Source of the DNA: Kineococcus sp. TRM81007
GTDB lineage: Bacteria; Actinomycetota; Actinomycetes; Actinomycetales; Kineococcaceae
Direction of reading: 5' to 3'
Length of the DNA: 64,000 nucleotides
Assembly: GCF_022669155.1 (NCBI RefSeq)
Contig: NZ_JALBVB010000040.1
Span: 55,944-119,943 of the forward strand
Of this stretch, positions 1 through 8,073 are shown piece after piece. The position numbers and the translations under genes are program-made. A model generated the notes under the pieces. That model had not been told where the DNA came from, did not search any database, and saw only the letters and a program-made list of their open reading frames with translations. How positions within the stretch are numbered: position 1 is the first letter of the stretch; every line of letters starts with the position of its first letter.

Positions 1-39
1 CAGGGTCGTGGTGGTGGCCGCGAGGATCCCGCGACGCGG

Positions 40-58
40 TGAGGATAGCCTCCCCTGA
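40..58. promoter_or_regulatory. Possible DtxR/IdeR-like iron box
   Basis: The 19 bases match the classical DtxR/IdeR consensus at 14 of 19 positions, including the GG...TAGCCT core. It lies just left of the uvrA-like stop codon and would serve a gene starting to the left of the window. The right part overlaps a CCCCTG/CAGGGG inverted repeat (52-65), which could instead be a weak terminator hairpin for the leftward uvrA-like gene. The match may be chance in G+C-rich DNA. Confidence 0.2.
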
Positions 59-92
59 GCAGGGGCGGCCAGGGCTCCGGGTCGCGCCGCGC

Positions 93-2468
93 TCAGACGC
101 CGACGTACGCCGCCAGGTGCTCGCCGGTCAGGGTGGAGCGGGCGGCGACGAGCTCGGCGGGCGTGCCCTCGAAGACGACCCGGCCGCCGTCGTGGCCCGC
201 CCCGGGGCCGAGGTCGATGATCCGGTCGGCGTGCGCGATGACCGCCTGGTGGTGCTCGATGACGACGACCGACGTGCCCGCGTCCACGAGCCGGTCCAGC
301 AGGCCGAGCAGCTGCTCGACGTCGGCGAGGTGCAGCCCGGTGGTCGGCTCGTCGAGGACGTAGACACCGCCCTCCTGGCCCATGTGCGTGGCCAGCTTCA
401 GCCGCTGCCGCTCGCCGCCGGACAGCGTGGTGAGCGGCTGGCCGAGGGTGAGGTAGCCGAGCCCGACGTCGGCGAGCCGACCCAGGACGGCGTGCGCGGC
501 CGGGATGCGCGCCTCCCCGGCGCCGAAGAACTCCCCGGCCTCGGCCACCGTCATCGCGAGCACCTCGCTGATGTCGCGCCCGGCGAGGCGGTGCTCCAGG
601 ACCGCGGCCTGGAACCGCTTGCCCTCGCAGTCCTCGCAGGTGGTCGCGACGCCGGCCATCACCCCCAGGTCGGTGTAGACGACGCCGGCGCCGCCGCAGG
701 TGGGGCAGGCGCCCTCGGAGTTCGCGCTGAACAGCGCGGGCTTGACGCCGTTGGCCTTCGCGAACGCCTTGCGGACCGGCTCGAGCAGCCCGGTGTACGT
801 GGCGGGGTTGCTGCGGCGCGAGCCGCGGATGGCGCCCTGGTCGACCACGACCACCCCGTCGCGCCCGGCGATCGACCCGTGCACGAGCGAGCTCTTGCCC
901 GAGCCCGCCACCCCGGTGACGACGACCAGCACCCCGAGCGGGACGTCGACGTCGACGCCCTTCAGGTTGTGGGTGCTCGCACCGCGGACCTCCAGCACGC
1001 CGGTGGGTTCCCGCACCGTCTCCTTCAGGCGCGTGCGGTCGTCGAGGTGACGGCCGGTCGTCGTGCCGCTGGCCCGCAACCCCTCCACGGTGCCCTCGAA
1101 GCACACGGTGCCACCGGCCGTCCCGGCGCCGGGACCGAGGTCGACCACGTGGTCGGCGATCGCGATCGCCTCGGGCTTGTGCTCCACGACGAGCACGGTG
1201 TTGCCCTTGTCCCGCAGCCGCAGCAGCAGGTCGTTCATCCGCGCCACGTCGTGCGGGTGCAGCCCGATCGTCGGTTCGTCGAAGACGTAGGTGACGTCGG
1301 TGAGCGCCGAGCCGAGGTGGCGGATCATCTTGGTGCGTTGCGCCTCACCGCCCGACAGCGTGCCCGACGGGCGGTCGAGCGAGAGGTACCCCAGGCCGAT
1401 CTCCGTGAACGAGTCGAGCAGGTGCCGCAGCCCCGCCAGCAGCGGCGCCACCGAGGGCTCGTCGAGCTCGCCGACCCACCGGGCCGCGTCGCTGATCTGC
1501 ATCGCGCAGACGTCGGCGATGTTCTTCCCGGCGATCCGCGACGAGCGCGCCTCGGGGGCGAGCCGGGTGCCGTCGCACTCGGGGCACGTCTGGAACGTCA
1601 CCGCCCGCTCCACGAAGCGGCGGACGTGCGGCTGCAGCGCGTCCACGTCCTTGGAGAGCACGGACTTCCGGATCTTGGGGATCACGCCCTCGTAGGTGAG
1701 GTTGACGCCCTCGACCTTGACCTTGGTCGGTTCCTTGTGGAGCAGGTCGTGCAGCTCCCTCTTCGTGTACTTCCCGATCGGCTTGCCCAGGTCGAGCCCG
1801 ATGCCCTGGAAGAGGCGGCCGTACCAGCCGTCCATGCTGTAACCGGGGACCAGGAGCGCGCCCTCGCTCAGGGACCTGGTCGCGTCGTACAGCGCCGCGC
1901 GGTCGATGTCGTTGACCGTGCCCGCGCCCTCGCACCGCGGGCACATGCCGCCCAGGCGGCTGAACGTCGCCTTCTCCGCCTTGGTGCGCTCGCCGCGCTG
2001 GACCGTGATCGCGCCGCTGGCCCGCACCGAGGGGACGTTGAAGGAGAACGCCCCGGGGCCGCCGATGCGCGGCGTGCCGAGCCGGCTGAACAGGATGCGC
2101 AGCATCGCGTGGGCGTCCGTGGCGGTGCCGACGGTGGAGCGCGGGTTGGCGCCCATCCGCTCCTGGTCCACGACGATGGCCGTCGTCAGCCCGTCGAGCA
2201 CGTCGACCTCGGGCCGCGACAGCGCCGGCATGAAACCCTGCACGAACGTGCTGTACGTCTCGTTGATGAGCCGCTGCGACTCCGCGGCGATGGTCCCGAA
2301 CACCAGCGAGCTCTTGCCGGAACCGGAGACCCCGGTGAACACCGTCAGCCGGCGCTTGGGGATCTCGACGCTGACGTCCTTGAGGTTGTTCTCGCGTGCC
2401 CCGTGCACGCGGATCAGGTCGTGGCCGTCCGCGGGGTGCTGCGCACCCGTCCCCGTGCTCTCGCCCAC
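93..2468 (-). CDS. Short UvrA-like ABC ATPase (excinuclease subunit A paralogue)
   Basis: A 791-residue UvrA-family ATPase with two ABC modules. Walker A GVSGSGKSSL lies near residue 46 and a second GVAGSGKSSL near 520; signature motifs are LSGGEAQRTK (about 367) and LSGGERQRLK (about 681), with a late Walker B (VYVLDEPTTGLH). Zinc-type CxxC pairs occur in both halves (CPRCEGAG; CPTCGGAG with CEDCEG). It is about 150 residues shorter than housekeeping UvrA, so it belongs to the class-II/DrrC-like paralogues seen in actinobacteria, often linked to drug or DNA-adduct tolerance. The GTG at 2468 is chosen because GGAG lies just upstream and homology starts at residue about 18. An in-frame extension to 2621 looks non-coding. 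Confidence 0.9.
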   Translation of the reverse strand: MGESTGTGAQHPADGHDLIRVHGARENNLKDVSVEIPKRRLTVFTGVSGSGKSSLVFGTIAAESQRLINETYSTFVQGFMPALSRPEVDVLDGLTTAIVVDQERMGANPRSTVGTATDAHAMLRILFSRLGTPRIGGPGAFSFNVPSVRASGAITVQRGERTKAEKATFSRLGGMCPRCEGAGTVNDIDRAALYDATRSLSEGALLVPGYSMDGWYGRLFQGIGLDLGKPIGKYTKRELHDLLHKEPTKVKVEGVNLTYEGVIPKIRKSVLSKDVDALQPHVRRFVERAVTFQTCPECDGTRLAPEARSSRIAGKNIADVCAMQISDAARWVGELDEPSVAPLLAGLRHLLDSFTEIGLGYLSLDRPSGTLSGGEAQRTKMIRHLGSALTDVTYVFDEPTIGLHPHDVARMNDLLLRLRDKGNTVLVVEHKPEAIAIADHVVDLGPGAGTAGGTVCFEGTVEGLRASGTTTGRHLDDRTRLKETVREPTGVLEVRGASTHNLKGVDVDVPLGVLVVVTGVAGSGKSSLVHGSIAGRDGVVVVDQGAIRGSRRSNPATYTGLLEPVRKAFAKANGVKPALFSANSEGACPTCGGAGVVYTDLGVMAGVATTCEDCEGKRFQAAVLEHRLAGRDISEVLAMTVAEAGEFFGAGEARIPAAHAVLGRLADVGLGYLTLGQPLTTLSGGERQRLKLATHMGQEGGVYVLDEPTTGLHLADVEQLLGLLDRLVDAGTSVVVIEHHQAVIAHADRIIDLGPGAGHDGGRVVFEGTPAELVAARSTLTGEHLAAYVGV

Positions 2469-2613
2469 CGGTCGTCTCCGTCCACGGCTCAGCGCACCTC
2501 TGCGGTGCGAGCGGTCCGACTGCCGACGAGGGTGATCGTGCCACGCGGCGGCGGCGTTGCCGAGACCCTCGGGGCTCTGGCTCCACCCCGTGCCGTCGTG
2601 CCACCCTCGTGCG

Positions 2614-3018
2614 GTGACCACCGGATCGCAGCACCTGAGCGTGCACGTCGACCGGCCGGCCGGGCAGGTCTACGCCTTCGCCCGCGACCCGGCGAACCTG
2701 ACGCGGTGGTCCTCCGGCGTGGGCACCTCGGTGGTGCACGAGGACGGCGAGTGGTTCGTCCTCGCACCGCAGGGCCGGGCGCGGATCAGGTTCGCCCCGC
2801 TCAACGAGTTCGGCGTGCTCGACCACGACGTGCTGACACCGTCCGGTGAGGAGGTCCACGTGCCGCTGCGGGTCATCGCCGACGGCGACGGGTGCGAGGT
2901 GGTGTTCACGCTGCGCCGCTCGCCCGGCACGAGCGACGCGGACCTCGAGCGGGACGCCGCCCTCGTGACCGAGGACCTCGCCCGCCTGAAGCGGGTCGTG
3001 GAGGCCGCACCGGTGTGA
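2614..3018 (+). CDS. SRPBCC (START-like) family protein
   Basis: A 134-residue protein of the SRPBCC/polyketide-cyclase-like fold: an opening beta strand (LSVHVDRPAGQVYAFARDP), a helix-grip centre (LTRWSSGVG) and a long C-terminal helix (DAALVTEDLARLKRVVEAA). These small proteins bind hydrophobic ligands; no ligand can be read from the sequence. The GTG at 2614 is used because the following residues match the usual N-terminus. It is divergent from the uvrA-like gene with a gap of about 145 bases that must hold both promoters. Confidence 0.75.
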   Translation: MTTGSQHLSVHVDRPAGQVYAFARDPANLTRWSSGVGTSVVHEDGEWFVLAPQGRARIRFAPLNEFGVLDHDVLTPSGEEVHVPLRVIADGDGCEVVFTLRRSPGTSDADLERDAALVTEDLARLKRVVEAAPV

Positions 3019-3072
3019 ACACCGGCGCGCGACGCCCCCGGACCGCGGGACCGGGTGCCGTCGCAGCGATGA

Positions 3073-3645
3073 GTCCACCGGCGCTCGCGGGTCGCCGCCG
3101 CGTACGTGGGGACCGACGCCCTCCTGCTCGGCCGGCGGGCGTACGACATCTTCGCCGCCCACTGGCCGCACCAGCGGGGCGGTGGGATCGCCGCGCTCTT
3201 CAACCGCGTCCCGAAGTACGTGGCCTCCCGCGGCAGGCCGGACCTGTCGTGGGCCGGCTCCACCCAGCTGGGCCCCGACCTCCCCGGCGCGGTGCGCCGG
3301 GTCCGTGACCGGCACGAGCACGTGAAGGTCGTCGGGAGCCTGGACCTGGTGCAGACACTGCTGCGCGAGAAGCTCTTCGACCGTCTGGACCTGCGGGTGC
3401 ACCCGATCGTGCTCGGTGCGGGGAAGAAGGTGTTCGGCGGTGGTGCGGTGCCCACGAACCTCACGCTCCTCGAACTCCCGGTCGCCGGCCCGAGGGGCAC
3501 CGTGCACCTTCGCTACGCGCTGGCCGACGGCGAACCCGCCACGGGGGACATGAGCGCACCCGATCGCGGTGCCGGGAACGGCGGTCGACCCGCCCCCAGC
3601 CCGTCGCGACCGCACACCGTGGTCAGCTCCTGGCCCACTCCATGA
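3073..3645 (+). pseudogene. N-terminally truncated RibD/DHFR-like reductase
   Basis: From about residue 10 the frame gives the conserved RibD C-terminal/dihydrofolate-reductase-like core: DALLLGRRAYDIFAAHWP, then HVKVVGSLDLVQTLL and DLRVHPIVLGAGKKVFG. Family members begin about 50 residues earlier with the NADPH-binding strand; here an in-frame stop at 3070-3072 precedes the homologous part and no good start exists (the GTG at 3106 falls inside the motif). The normal C-terminus also seems lost: about 20 low-complexity residues run into the convergent gene at 3623. Seen directly: missing N-terminus. Inferred: pseudogene. Confidence 0.6.
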
Positions 3646-4813
3646 CCGGTCCGCGGTGCACGACGGCGTAGACACGGTCACGCAACTGGTTGGCCTCCTC
3701 ATCGGTCGAGGTGGCACCCAGGGGGCGCAGCACCAGGCGCAGCAGCACGTTGACCTGCCCGGGCCGGGTTCCCAGCCGTTCCCGCGCCGCCGGCGGGAGG
3801 TCTTCATGCCGGGTGGTGGCCAGGACGCTGACGGATTCCAGGTCCTCGGCGGCGGCCCCCAGCGCCGAGCGCACCGCGTCGCCGAGCAGTTCGGCATCGA
3901 CGTCGTCACCGGTGACGATGGACAGGTCCCGGCGCACCGGTGGCTGGGAGGACACCGGCCGCCACGGGGACAGGTCCAGCAGTTGCCCCGCGAGGCGCGG
4001 ATCGTTCGAGCGCAGAACGCGGATGTCGTCGATGCCCTTGCGCAGCATCAGAGCCCGGTCCAAGCCCATGCCCAGCGCCAGGCCGCCGACGCGGGCCGGG
4101 TCCAGGCCTGCGCCGGTCAGGACGTGCTCGGCGATCAGACCGCACTCGGCCAGCTCCACCCACCCCGCGGGGGTGCGCACGTCCACCTGCATCCCGGCGC
4201 GGGTGTAGGGGTGCACCGCGGCGGTGGTGCGCCACTGCGCCCCCGGGAGCACGGCCTGCACGAGCAGAGCGATCATCTGCTGCATCTGGCCCGGCCCGGG
4301 CAGCGACGTGGGACCGGCGTCCGGGTCGTCGTCTGCGGTGATGACGATGCGCCACAGGTCCACCTGGTGCGGGGTGCCCACGTGCAGGCGGTCGATGCTG
4401 TCGCGGCGGTGGACCACCCCTGGCAGCGCCAGCAGCACGTCGAGCCCGTTCAGTCCGTCTCCCGCACCACCGCCGGCTCGGAGCCTGGCGGCGAGCTGTC
4501 GAAGGACCGGCGGGATGCCGGCACTGGTGTGGCTGCGCAGCATGACGCTCTCGCCGACGTAGCGGCTGTAGCGGGCATCGCGGGTGACGTCCCCGTGCGC
4601 GTAGCCCAGGCGGTCGTAGTTGTCCTCCACCGCCACCAGCGGATGCAGGTGGCGCAGGTCCAGGGCGCAGCCCCACGTGCGGGTGAGGGCGCTGAGCACG
4701 TCCTCGAGCAGCAGTTGCATCGCGTGCGGGCCCTGGGCGGGATCGGTGAGGTCGCGCAGTTCGAGTGCCGCGAGCAGGTCTCGGGCGGGCAGCGGAGAAG
4801 GTGAGGTGTTCAC
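3623..4813 (-). CDS. Monomeric phenylalanyl-tRNA synthetase-like protein with FDX-ACB domain
   Basis: A 396-residue protein with a class II aminoacyl-tRNA synthetase core related to PheS, followed by a ferredoxin-fold anticodon-binding (FDX-ACB) domain from about residue 300. The order resembles mitochondrial single-chain PheRS, not bacterial PheST. Visible motifs: a motif-2-like stretch (VGESVMLRSHTSAG), a substrate-pocket region (AVHPYTRAGMQVDV, WVELAECGLI) and motif 3 (GLALGMGLDRALML, near 243). It lacks the PheS N-terminal coiled coil. It may be an alternative PheRS or a non-canonical relative; activity cannot be judged. GTG start at 4813 with GAAGGAA seven bases upstream. Two hairpins lie in the 5' region. 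Confidence 0.75.
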   Translation of the reverse strand: MNTSPSPLPARDLLAALELRDLTDPAQGPHAMQLLLEDVLSALTRTWGCALDLRHLHPLVAVEDNYDRLGYAHGDVTRDARYSRYVGESVMLRSHTSAGIPPVLRQLAARLRAGGGAGDGLNGLDVLLALPGVVHRRDSIDRLHVGTPHQVDLWRIVITADDDPDAGPTSLPGPGQMQQMIALLVQAVLPGAQWRTTAAVHPYTRAGMQVDVRTPAGWVELAECGLIAEHVLTGAGLDPARVGGLALGMGLDRALMLRKGIDDIRVLRSNDPRLAGQLLDLSPWRPVSSQPPVRRDLSIVTGDDVDAELLGDAVRSALGAAAEDLESVSVLATTRHEDLPPAARERLGTRPGQVNVLLRLVLRPLGATSTDEEANQLRDRVYAVVHRGPVMEWARS

Positions 4814-4900
4814 GGGCGTTCCTTCGTGTGGTCGGTCCGGTGGGCGACACCCCCGGCCGACGGCCCCGTGATGGGCTACCGGCAGACCTCGGTGCCCTCA

Positions 4901-4917
4901 CGGCTGCTCAGCAGCCG
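4901..4917 (-). promoter_or_regulatory. Perfect hairpin in leader of PheRS-like gene
   Basis: Seven-base perfect arms (CGGCTGC / GCAGCCG) around a 3-base loop, 88 bases upstream of the PheRS-like start. With the second hairpin at 4930-4956 it could form a leader or end the transcript of the gene to the right. No T-box sequence (such as TGGNACCGCG) was found. Confidence 0.35.
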
Positions 4918-4929
4918 GGGGCGAGCAAA

Positions 4930-4956
4930 GGAGGTCGTGAGCCGAAGCACACCTCC
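4930..4956 (-). terminator. Hairpin with TTCG-type loop followed by TTTG on the minus strand
   Basis: Arms GGAGGT / ACCTCC with inner pairing that closes a TTCG tetraloop when read on the minus strand. The minus-strand transcript continues CTCCTTTGC, a short T run. It could be a terminator for the gene at about 5116-5516 or an attenuator for the PheRS-like gene. The structure is seen; the role is inferred. Confidence 0.4.
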
Positions 4957-5115
4957 ACGGTAGCGCGCCCGGTCCCCACCGTCATCCACGTACGGACCAC
5001 CTCGGTGTCGACCGCGATCGACACGACCGTGAACCGCGGGTGCGACTGGCAGGAGGGGGTTGGGGAGGGCCCGCGGTGCAGGCCCGGTTTGGTGCTTCGG
5101 TGAGCAGGCCGGTGG

Positions 5116-5516
5116 TCAGGCGCTGCTGGTGTCCAGGTCCGGGCCGTAGGCGGTCGCCAGGTACTCGCGGGTGTGCCGTGCCGCACCGGTTCGGCGTCGT
5201 AGACCTCCCGAGCGGTACCGGTCGGTTCACGGAACCAGTCGATGCGCGGTCCCTCGAGTGGCGTGACCCAGGCCCGAACCAGCGACTCCGTGGTCTGCGC
5301 CGCGCGCGTCGGGTCGGTCCTCACCGCGACTTCACGGGTGGTGATCCAGCTGACGACATCGACGATCGTGATGCCGGGAAGCACGTCCTCCTGCTCGGGG
5401 GCGATCAGCAGGCTGTGCATCACCTGGCCGGCGACGAGTGCACCGTCGTCGAGGTGTTGCGCGAAGTCGTCCCAGTCCATGTCGACCAGGGTCAGGTTGT
5501 TCTCCGCCACCCACAA
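5116..5516 (-). pseudogene. Uncharacterised protein, probably frameshifted near its C-terminus
   Basis: The frame reads naturally from the TTG at 5516 (WVAENNLTLVDMDWDDFAQH...) to ...DAEPVRHGT at about 5180, then turns into Arg/Pro/Thr-rich text running to 4908. Shifting frame at about 5175-5185 restores a plausible ending, REYLATAYGPDLDTSSA, with TGA at 5116-5118. The simplest reading is a 1-2 base indel in a protein of roughly 135 residues. In-frame codons upstream of the TTG (EWRQHCL) also look coding, so the true start may lie further right. No family recognised. Confidence 0.4.
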
Positions 5517-5574
5517 GCAGTGCTGCCGCCACTCGCATCTACCGCCGCCGGCGCCCTGAACCTTCGAGCAGTAG

Positions 5575-5916
5575 CAGCAGTTCCGCAGAGGACGAGGCGG
5601 TCGGGTCGGCGACGACGATCAGGTCGTCGTCGTCGTCGTCGGCTGCTGCGGCGGTGAGCTGCTGTGGGGAGGTGTTGGACCGCTGCTCGCCACCGACCCC
5701 GAGGTCTGGGGGTCCGGTGCAGGGCGGGCACTGCTCGAGCACGTGCGGGAGCACGCCTGCCGGGCGAGGTTCCGTCGCGGTGAGCTGTGGGTGATCGCTG
5801 ACAACGTGCGAGCGATCAGCGCCTACGAGCGTGCAGGCTGGGTGGACGCCGGCGCCATCGAGGTGCGCGGGTCAGCGGGGCGTCCCGAGCGTCGTTTCGT
5901 CCGGGACTTCGGCTGA
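5575..5916 (+). pseudogene. GNAT acetyltransferase remnant (C-terminal half)
   Basis: The open frame carries the acetyl-CoA-binding half of a GNAT fold: EVWGSGAGRALLEHVREHA (motif A, with the P-loop as GSGAGRA) and NVRAISAYERAGW (motif B), ending RRFVRDFG-stop at 5914. The N-terminal half is missing: in-frame stops lie at 5557 and 5572, and no ATG or GTG occurs before motif A. A (GTC)n run encoding Val lies at 5622-5640. Seen: truncation. Inferred: decayed gene. Confidence 0.6.
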
Positions 5917-6019
5917 TCACGTCCGTGAGGTCCAGGACGCCGGCTCGTCGGCCACAGCGTCTGCGGACGTCCACGACAGCGCCGGACGAGTGCGTAGCGG
6001 CTCGTCGGTTCCGCTCACC

Positions 6020-6142
6020 GGCGGACTCGGCAGTGCGTTTGACGTGAGCAGCTCGCTGGCGCAGCAACCGGCGCAGGTAGGGAACCAGCACCAGGTGGGC
6101 GATGGCCTCGCCCAGGGGGCCGGCGGGCGCGGTGATGCTCAT
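6020..6142 (-). pseudogene. SRPBCC-family C-terminal fragment
   Basis: Minus-strand codons from 6142 give SITAPAGPLGEAIAHLVLVP followed by YLRRLLRQRAAHVKRTAE. This is the typical C-terminal helix of cyclase-like SRPBCC proteins (Pro-Gly, long amphipathic helix ending in K..AE). The preceding beta sheet is absent and the frame then drifts into Arg-rich sequence down to 5816. GGAGG precedes the ATG, so a short product is possible, but a fragment is more likely. Confidence 0.4.
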
Positions 6143-6309
6143 GCGGTCGGTCCTCCGGGTGCCGCCGGCGCCTGCGTCGTCGGGTCACGTGTCAAGCAGG
6201 ACTGAGCGGTCTCGGCCGACCGTGATCGCGCGTGGTCGGCGTCGGGCGCGCGCACCGAGGTGGCCGGAAAGCACTGGCGCTCACCGGTTGCCTGGATAGC
6301 GTCGAGGAC

Positions 6310-6621
6310 GTGCCGGAGCCTCCACCGCAGCAGCCCGAGAACGACGCCCGTCAGCCCTTCCGCCTCGTGGTGGACGTCCTGGCCACCCCCGAACAGGTGC
6401 AGGAGCTGCAGGAGGTGATCGGTGAGGCGCTGTGCGCGGCGCCGGGTGAGCACCCCGGTCCGTGCCGCACCGCCTGGTCGATCGCGTACGTCGGTGGCGG
6501 TGCCGACGACCTGGACGGCTCGTACGGCCTGGACCAGCAGGAGGCGGCCTTCATCCGTGAGCACCTGGCGCAGGTGCCGGTGTGGCCGCGAGCGGAGGTC
6601 GACCGCGACCTGGGGCTGTGA
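6310..6621 (+). CDS. Hypothetical protein (103 aa)
   Basis: Small acidic protein with a Pro/Gln-rich start (VPEPPPQQPENDARQPF) and a predicted alpha/beta body (FRLVVDVLATPEQVQELQEV..., then AYVGGGADDLDGSY). No signal peptide or membrane segment. The GTG at 6310 is preferred over the upstream 6232 because the extra residues look like random G+C-rich translation. No family recognised. Confidence 0.5.
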   Translation: MPEPPPQQPENDARQPFRLVVDVLATPEQVQELQEVIGEALCAAPGEHPGPCRTAWSIAYVGGGADDLDGSYGLDQQEAAFIREHLAQVPVWPRAEVDRDLGL

Positions 6622-6635
6622 CCCGGTCCCGCCTT

Positions 6636-6669
6636 TGATCGCGCCCCCGGTGCGGCAGGAGCGTGCGGT
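6636..6669. repeat. Intergenic element, copy 1
   Basis: TGATCGCGC ... CGGTGCG ... GAGCGTGCGGT, 34 bases, directly after the hypothetical gene ending at 6621. A second copy with the same ordered blocks lies at 10036-10071. Both copies are outside genes. Confidence 0.45.
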
Positions 6670-6729
6670 GTGAGTCTTCGCCGGGGTCAGTGGCCAGCGT
6701 TTCCGGGCAGGGCGAGGGGGAGGGTGTGC

Positions 6730-7275
6730 TCAGGGGTGGCTGGCCGGGTGGCCGTGGGAATCGGGTAGCGAGGGCCAGCGGGTGGCGGCCCAGGCGGACC
6801 AGGTGGCGTACCCGGTCGGAGGTGGGGGCACCGGATCGCCTCGGAGCTCATCGGCGGTCGGCTCCTGGAAGCTCTCACGCCAGCCCTGGAGGTCCTCAGC
6901 GCTGATCTCGAACGTCTGCTCGGGTGTGCGGGCGAACCGCTGCCGGATCCGGGTGAGTTGCGTCTCGACGTCCAGGGGCAGGTACTCGATGCGGCAGTCG
7001 GCTCCGGCTGCGGTGAACAACCAGCGCAGGGCCGAGCGCTCATCGCGCCCCCACAGTCCGAAGTCGACGACCACGTCGAGCCCTCCTCCGGCCACCTGCA
7101 GGGCCGTCCACAACAGCCGTCCTTCCAGGACGTCTCGCTTGCCGCCGGCATCGGGCTCGCCGAAGAGGGGGATCATCCACTCATCCGGTGTCAGGCGCAG
7201 CGCCTGCTGCTGCTGCTCCAACTGTCGCGCCCGGACCGTCTTGCCCGCACCCGGAAGCCCCACCATCAGGATCAC
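6730..7275 (-). CDS. P-loop NTPase / AAA_33-type kinase
   Basis: A 181-residue protein starting almost at its Walker A motif (VILMVGLPGAGKTVRARQLE). A lid/substrate region follows (RLTPDEWMIPLFGEPDAGGK), then a Walker B-like strand (LDVVVDFGLWGRDERSALR). It belongs to the AAA_33 group of small-molecule or RNA-end kinases, which includes chloramphenicol- and zeta-toxin-like kinases; substrate unknown. GTG at 7275 is the first usable start; no strong ribosome site is visible. The C-terminal 30 residues are Pro/Trp-rich. Confidence 0.7.
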   Translation of the reverse strand: MILMVGLPGAGKTVRARQLEQQQQALRLTPDEWMIPLFGEPDAGGKRDVLEGRLLWTALQVAGGGLDVVVDFGLWGRDERSALRWLFTAAGADCRIEYLPLDVETQLTRIRQRFARTPEQTFEISAEDLQGWRESFQEPTADELRGDPVPPPPTGYATWSAWAATRWPSLPDSHGHPASHP

Positions 7276-7514
7276 TGTGGCTCTGCTCAAGGCTCTCGAC
7301 CTCCAGGGGACCTCGATGACGACGGAGCCGATCAGTCGCGCTCCTGGTGCTGGAACTGCGCGATGAGCAGCCCTCAGCCGACCTCTGCAACGGCTTCCGA
7401 ACCTGCGCGGACGAGAGAACCCACCGGATCGACACGGCCGCGACGCGGATCTTCGACGGGTGCGCTGCAGTTCGACGTCGGCTTCCGGGTTCCCGGGTCC
7501 CTTGCGCCTTCCGT

Positions 7515-7949
7515 TCAGCCGTGGCTGTCCGAGGACGCCGCCGTCGCCGTGGAGACGTGAGGCGCGTAGGAGGCGTCGGGTTCGATGGGGGTGATGACGT
7601 CGACCAGGACGCCGTCGGGGGCGGCGACGATGAAGTGCCGCTGTCCGAAGGGTTCTGAACGCAGGGGCAGCACCGCTCGCAGGGGGCCGTCGAGGACCAG
7701 GCGGCGGTACTGCTCGTCGACGTCGTCGACCTCGAGGTTGATCAGCAGGGCGGCGGTGGGCTGCCGGTGGCCGGCCGGGACGGTGTCGTGCTCGGCGGCG
7801 ACGATGCCCAGTTCCCACTGCTGGCGGCGCAGGCTGACGTACCAGCCGGAGTCGAAGGTGGTGGCGAAGCCGAACTGGGTGCGCCAGAAGTCGGCGGCGG
7901 CGGCCACGTCGGCGCTGAGCACGACGGGGTAGACGCTGGTCAGCTGCAC
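7515..7949 (-). CDS. VOC family protein (glyoxalase/bleomycin-resistance fold)
   Basis: A 144-residue single-domain VOC protein: strand-helix opening (QLTSVYPVVLSADVAAAADF), WYVSLRRQQWELGI and the closing FIVAAPDGVLVDVITPIEP, where an acidic residue would ligate metal. GTG at 7949 has GAGGAG seven bases upstream. It is divergent from a TetR gene; the shared 124-base spacer holds a TetR-type palindrome, so this gene is the likely target. Substrate unknown. Confidence 0.8.
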   Translation of the reverse strand: MQLTSVYPVVLSADVAAAADFWRTQFGFATTFDSGWYVSLRRQQWELGIVAAEHDTVPAGHRQPTAALLINLEVDDVDEQYRRLVLDGPLRAVLPLRSEPFGQRHFIVAAPDGVLVDVITPIEPDASYAPHVSTATAASSDSHG

Positions 7950-8006
7950 GTTCTGCTCCTCGAGGAAGGTGTCAGGACTCCCGTGGGGTGCGCGGGCGCT
8001 GCTACG

Positions 8007-8033
8007 TTCACATACGAACAGTCTGTATGTAAA
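8007..8033. promoter_or_regulatory. TetR/AcrR-type operator
   Basis: Perfect inverted repeat ACATAC-N9-GTATGT (8010-8030), extended to TT.ACATAC...GTATGT.AA. It closely resembles the E. coli AcrR operator half-sites (TACATAC / GTATGTA) and lies between the divergent VOC and TetR genes. Autoregulation and repression of both is inferred. Confidence 0.7.
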
Positions 8034-8073
8034 TGGGTGGCGGCAGTCGACCACCCCGCGAGGGAGGAGACCG

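Noticed and set aside
39..2849. Very long open frame antisense to the uvrA-like gene
   Set aside because: Typical shadow frame of G+C-rich DNA: Arg/Asp/Gly/Val-rich text without motifs, while the minus strand encodes a textbook ATPase.
4814..4980. T-box riboswitch upstream of the PheRS-like gene
   Set aside because: Hairpins exist, but no T-box core (AGGGUGGNACCGCG or actinobacterial variant) or specifier loop could be found.
5622..5640. (GTC)n run as a phase-variation switch
   Set aside because: It lies in a decayed GNAT frame without a start codon, and triplet changes would not shift the frame.
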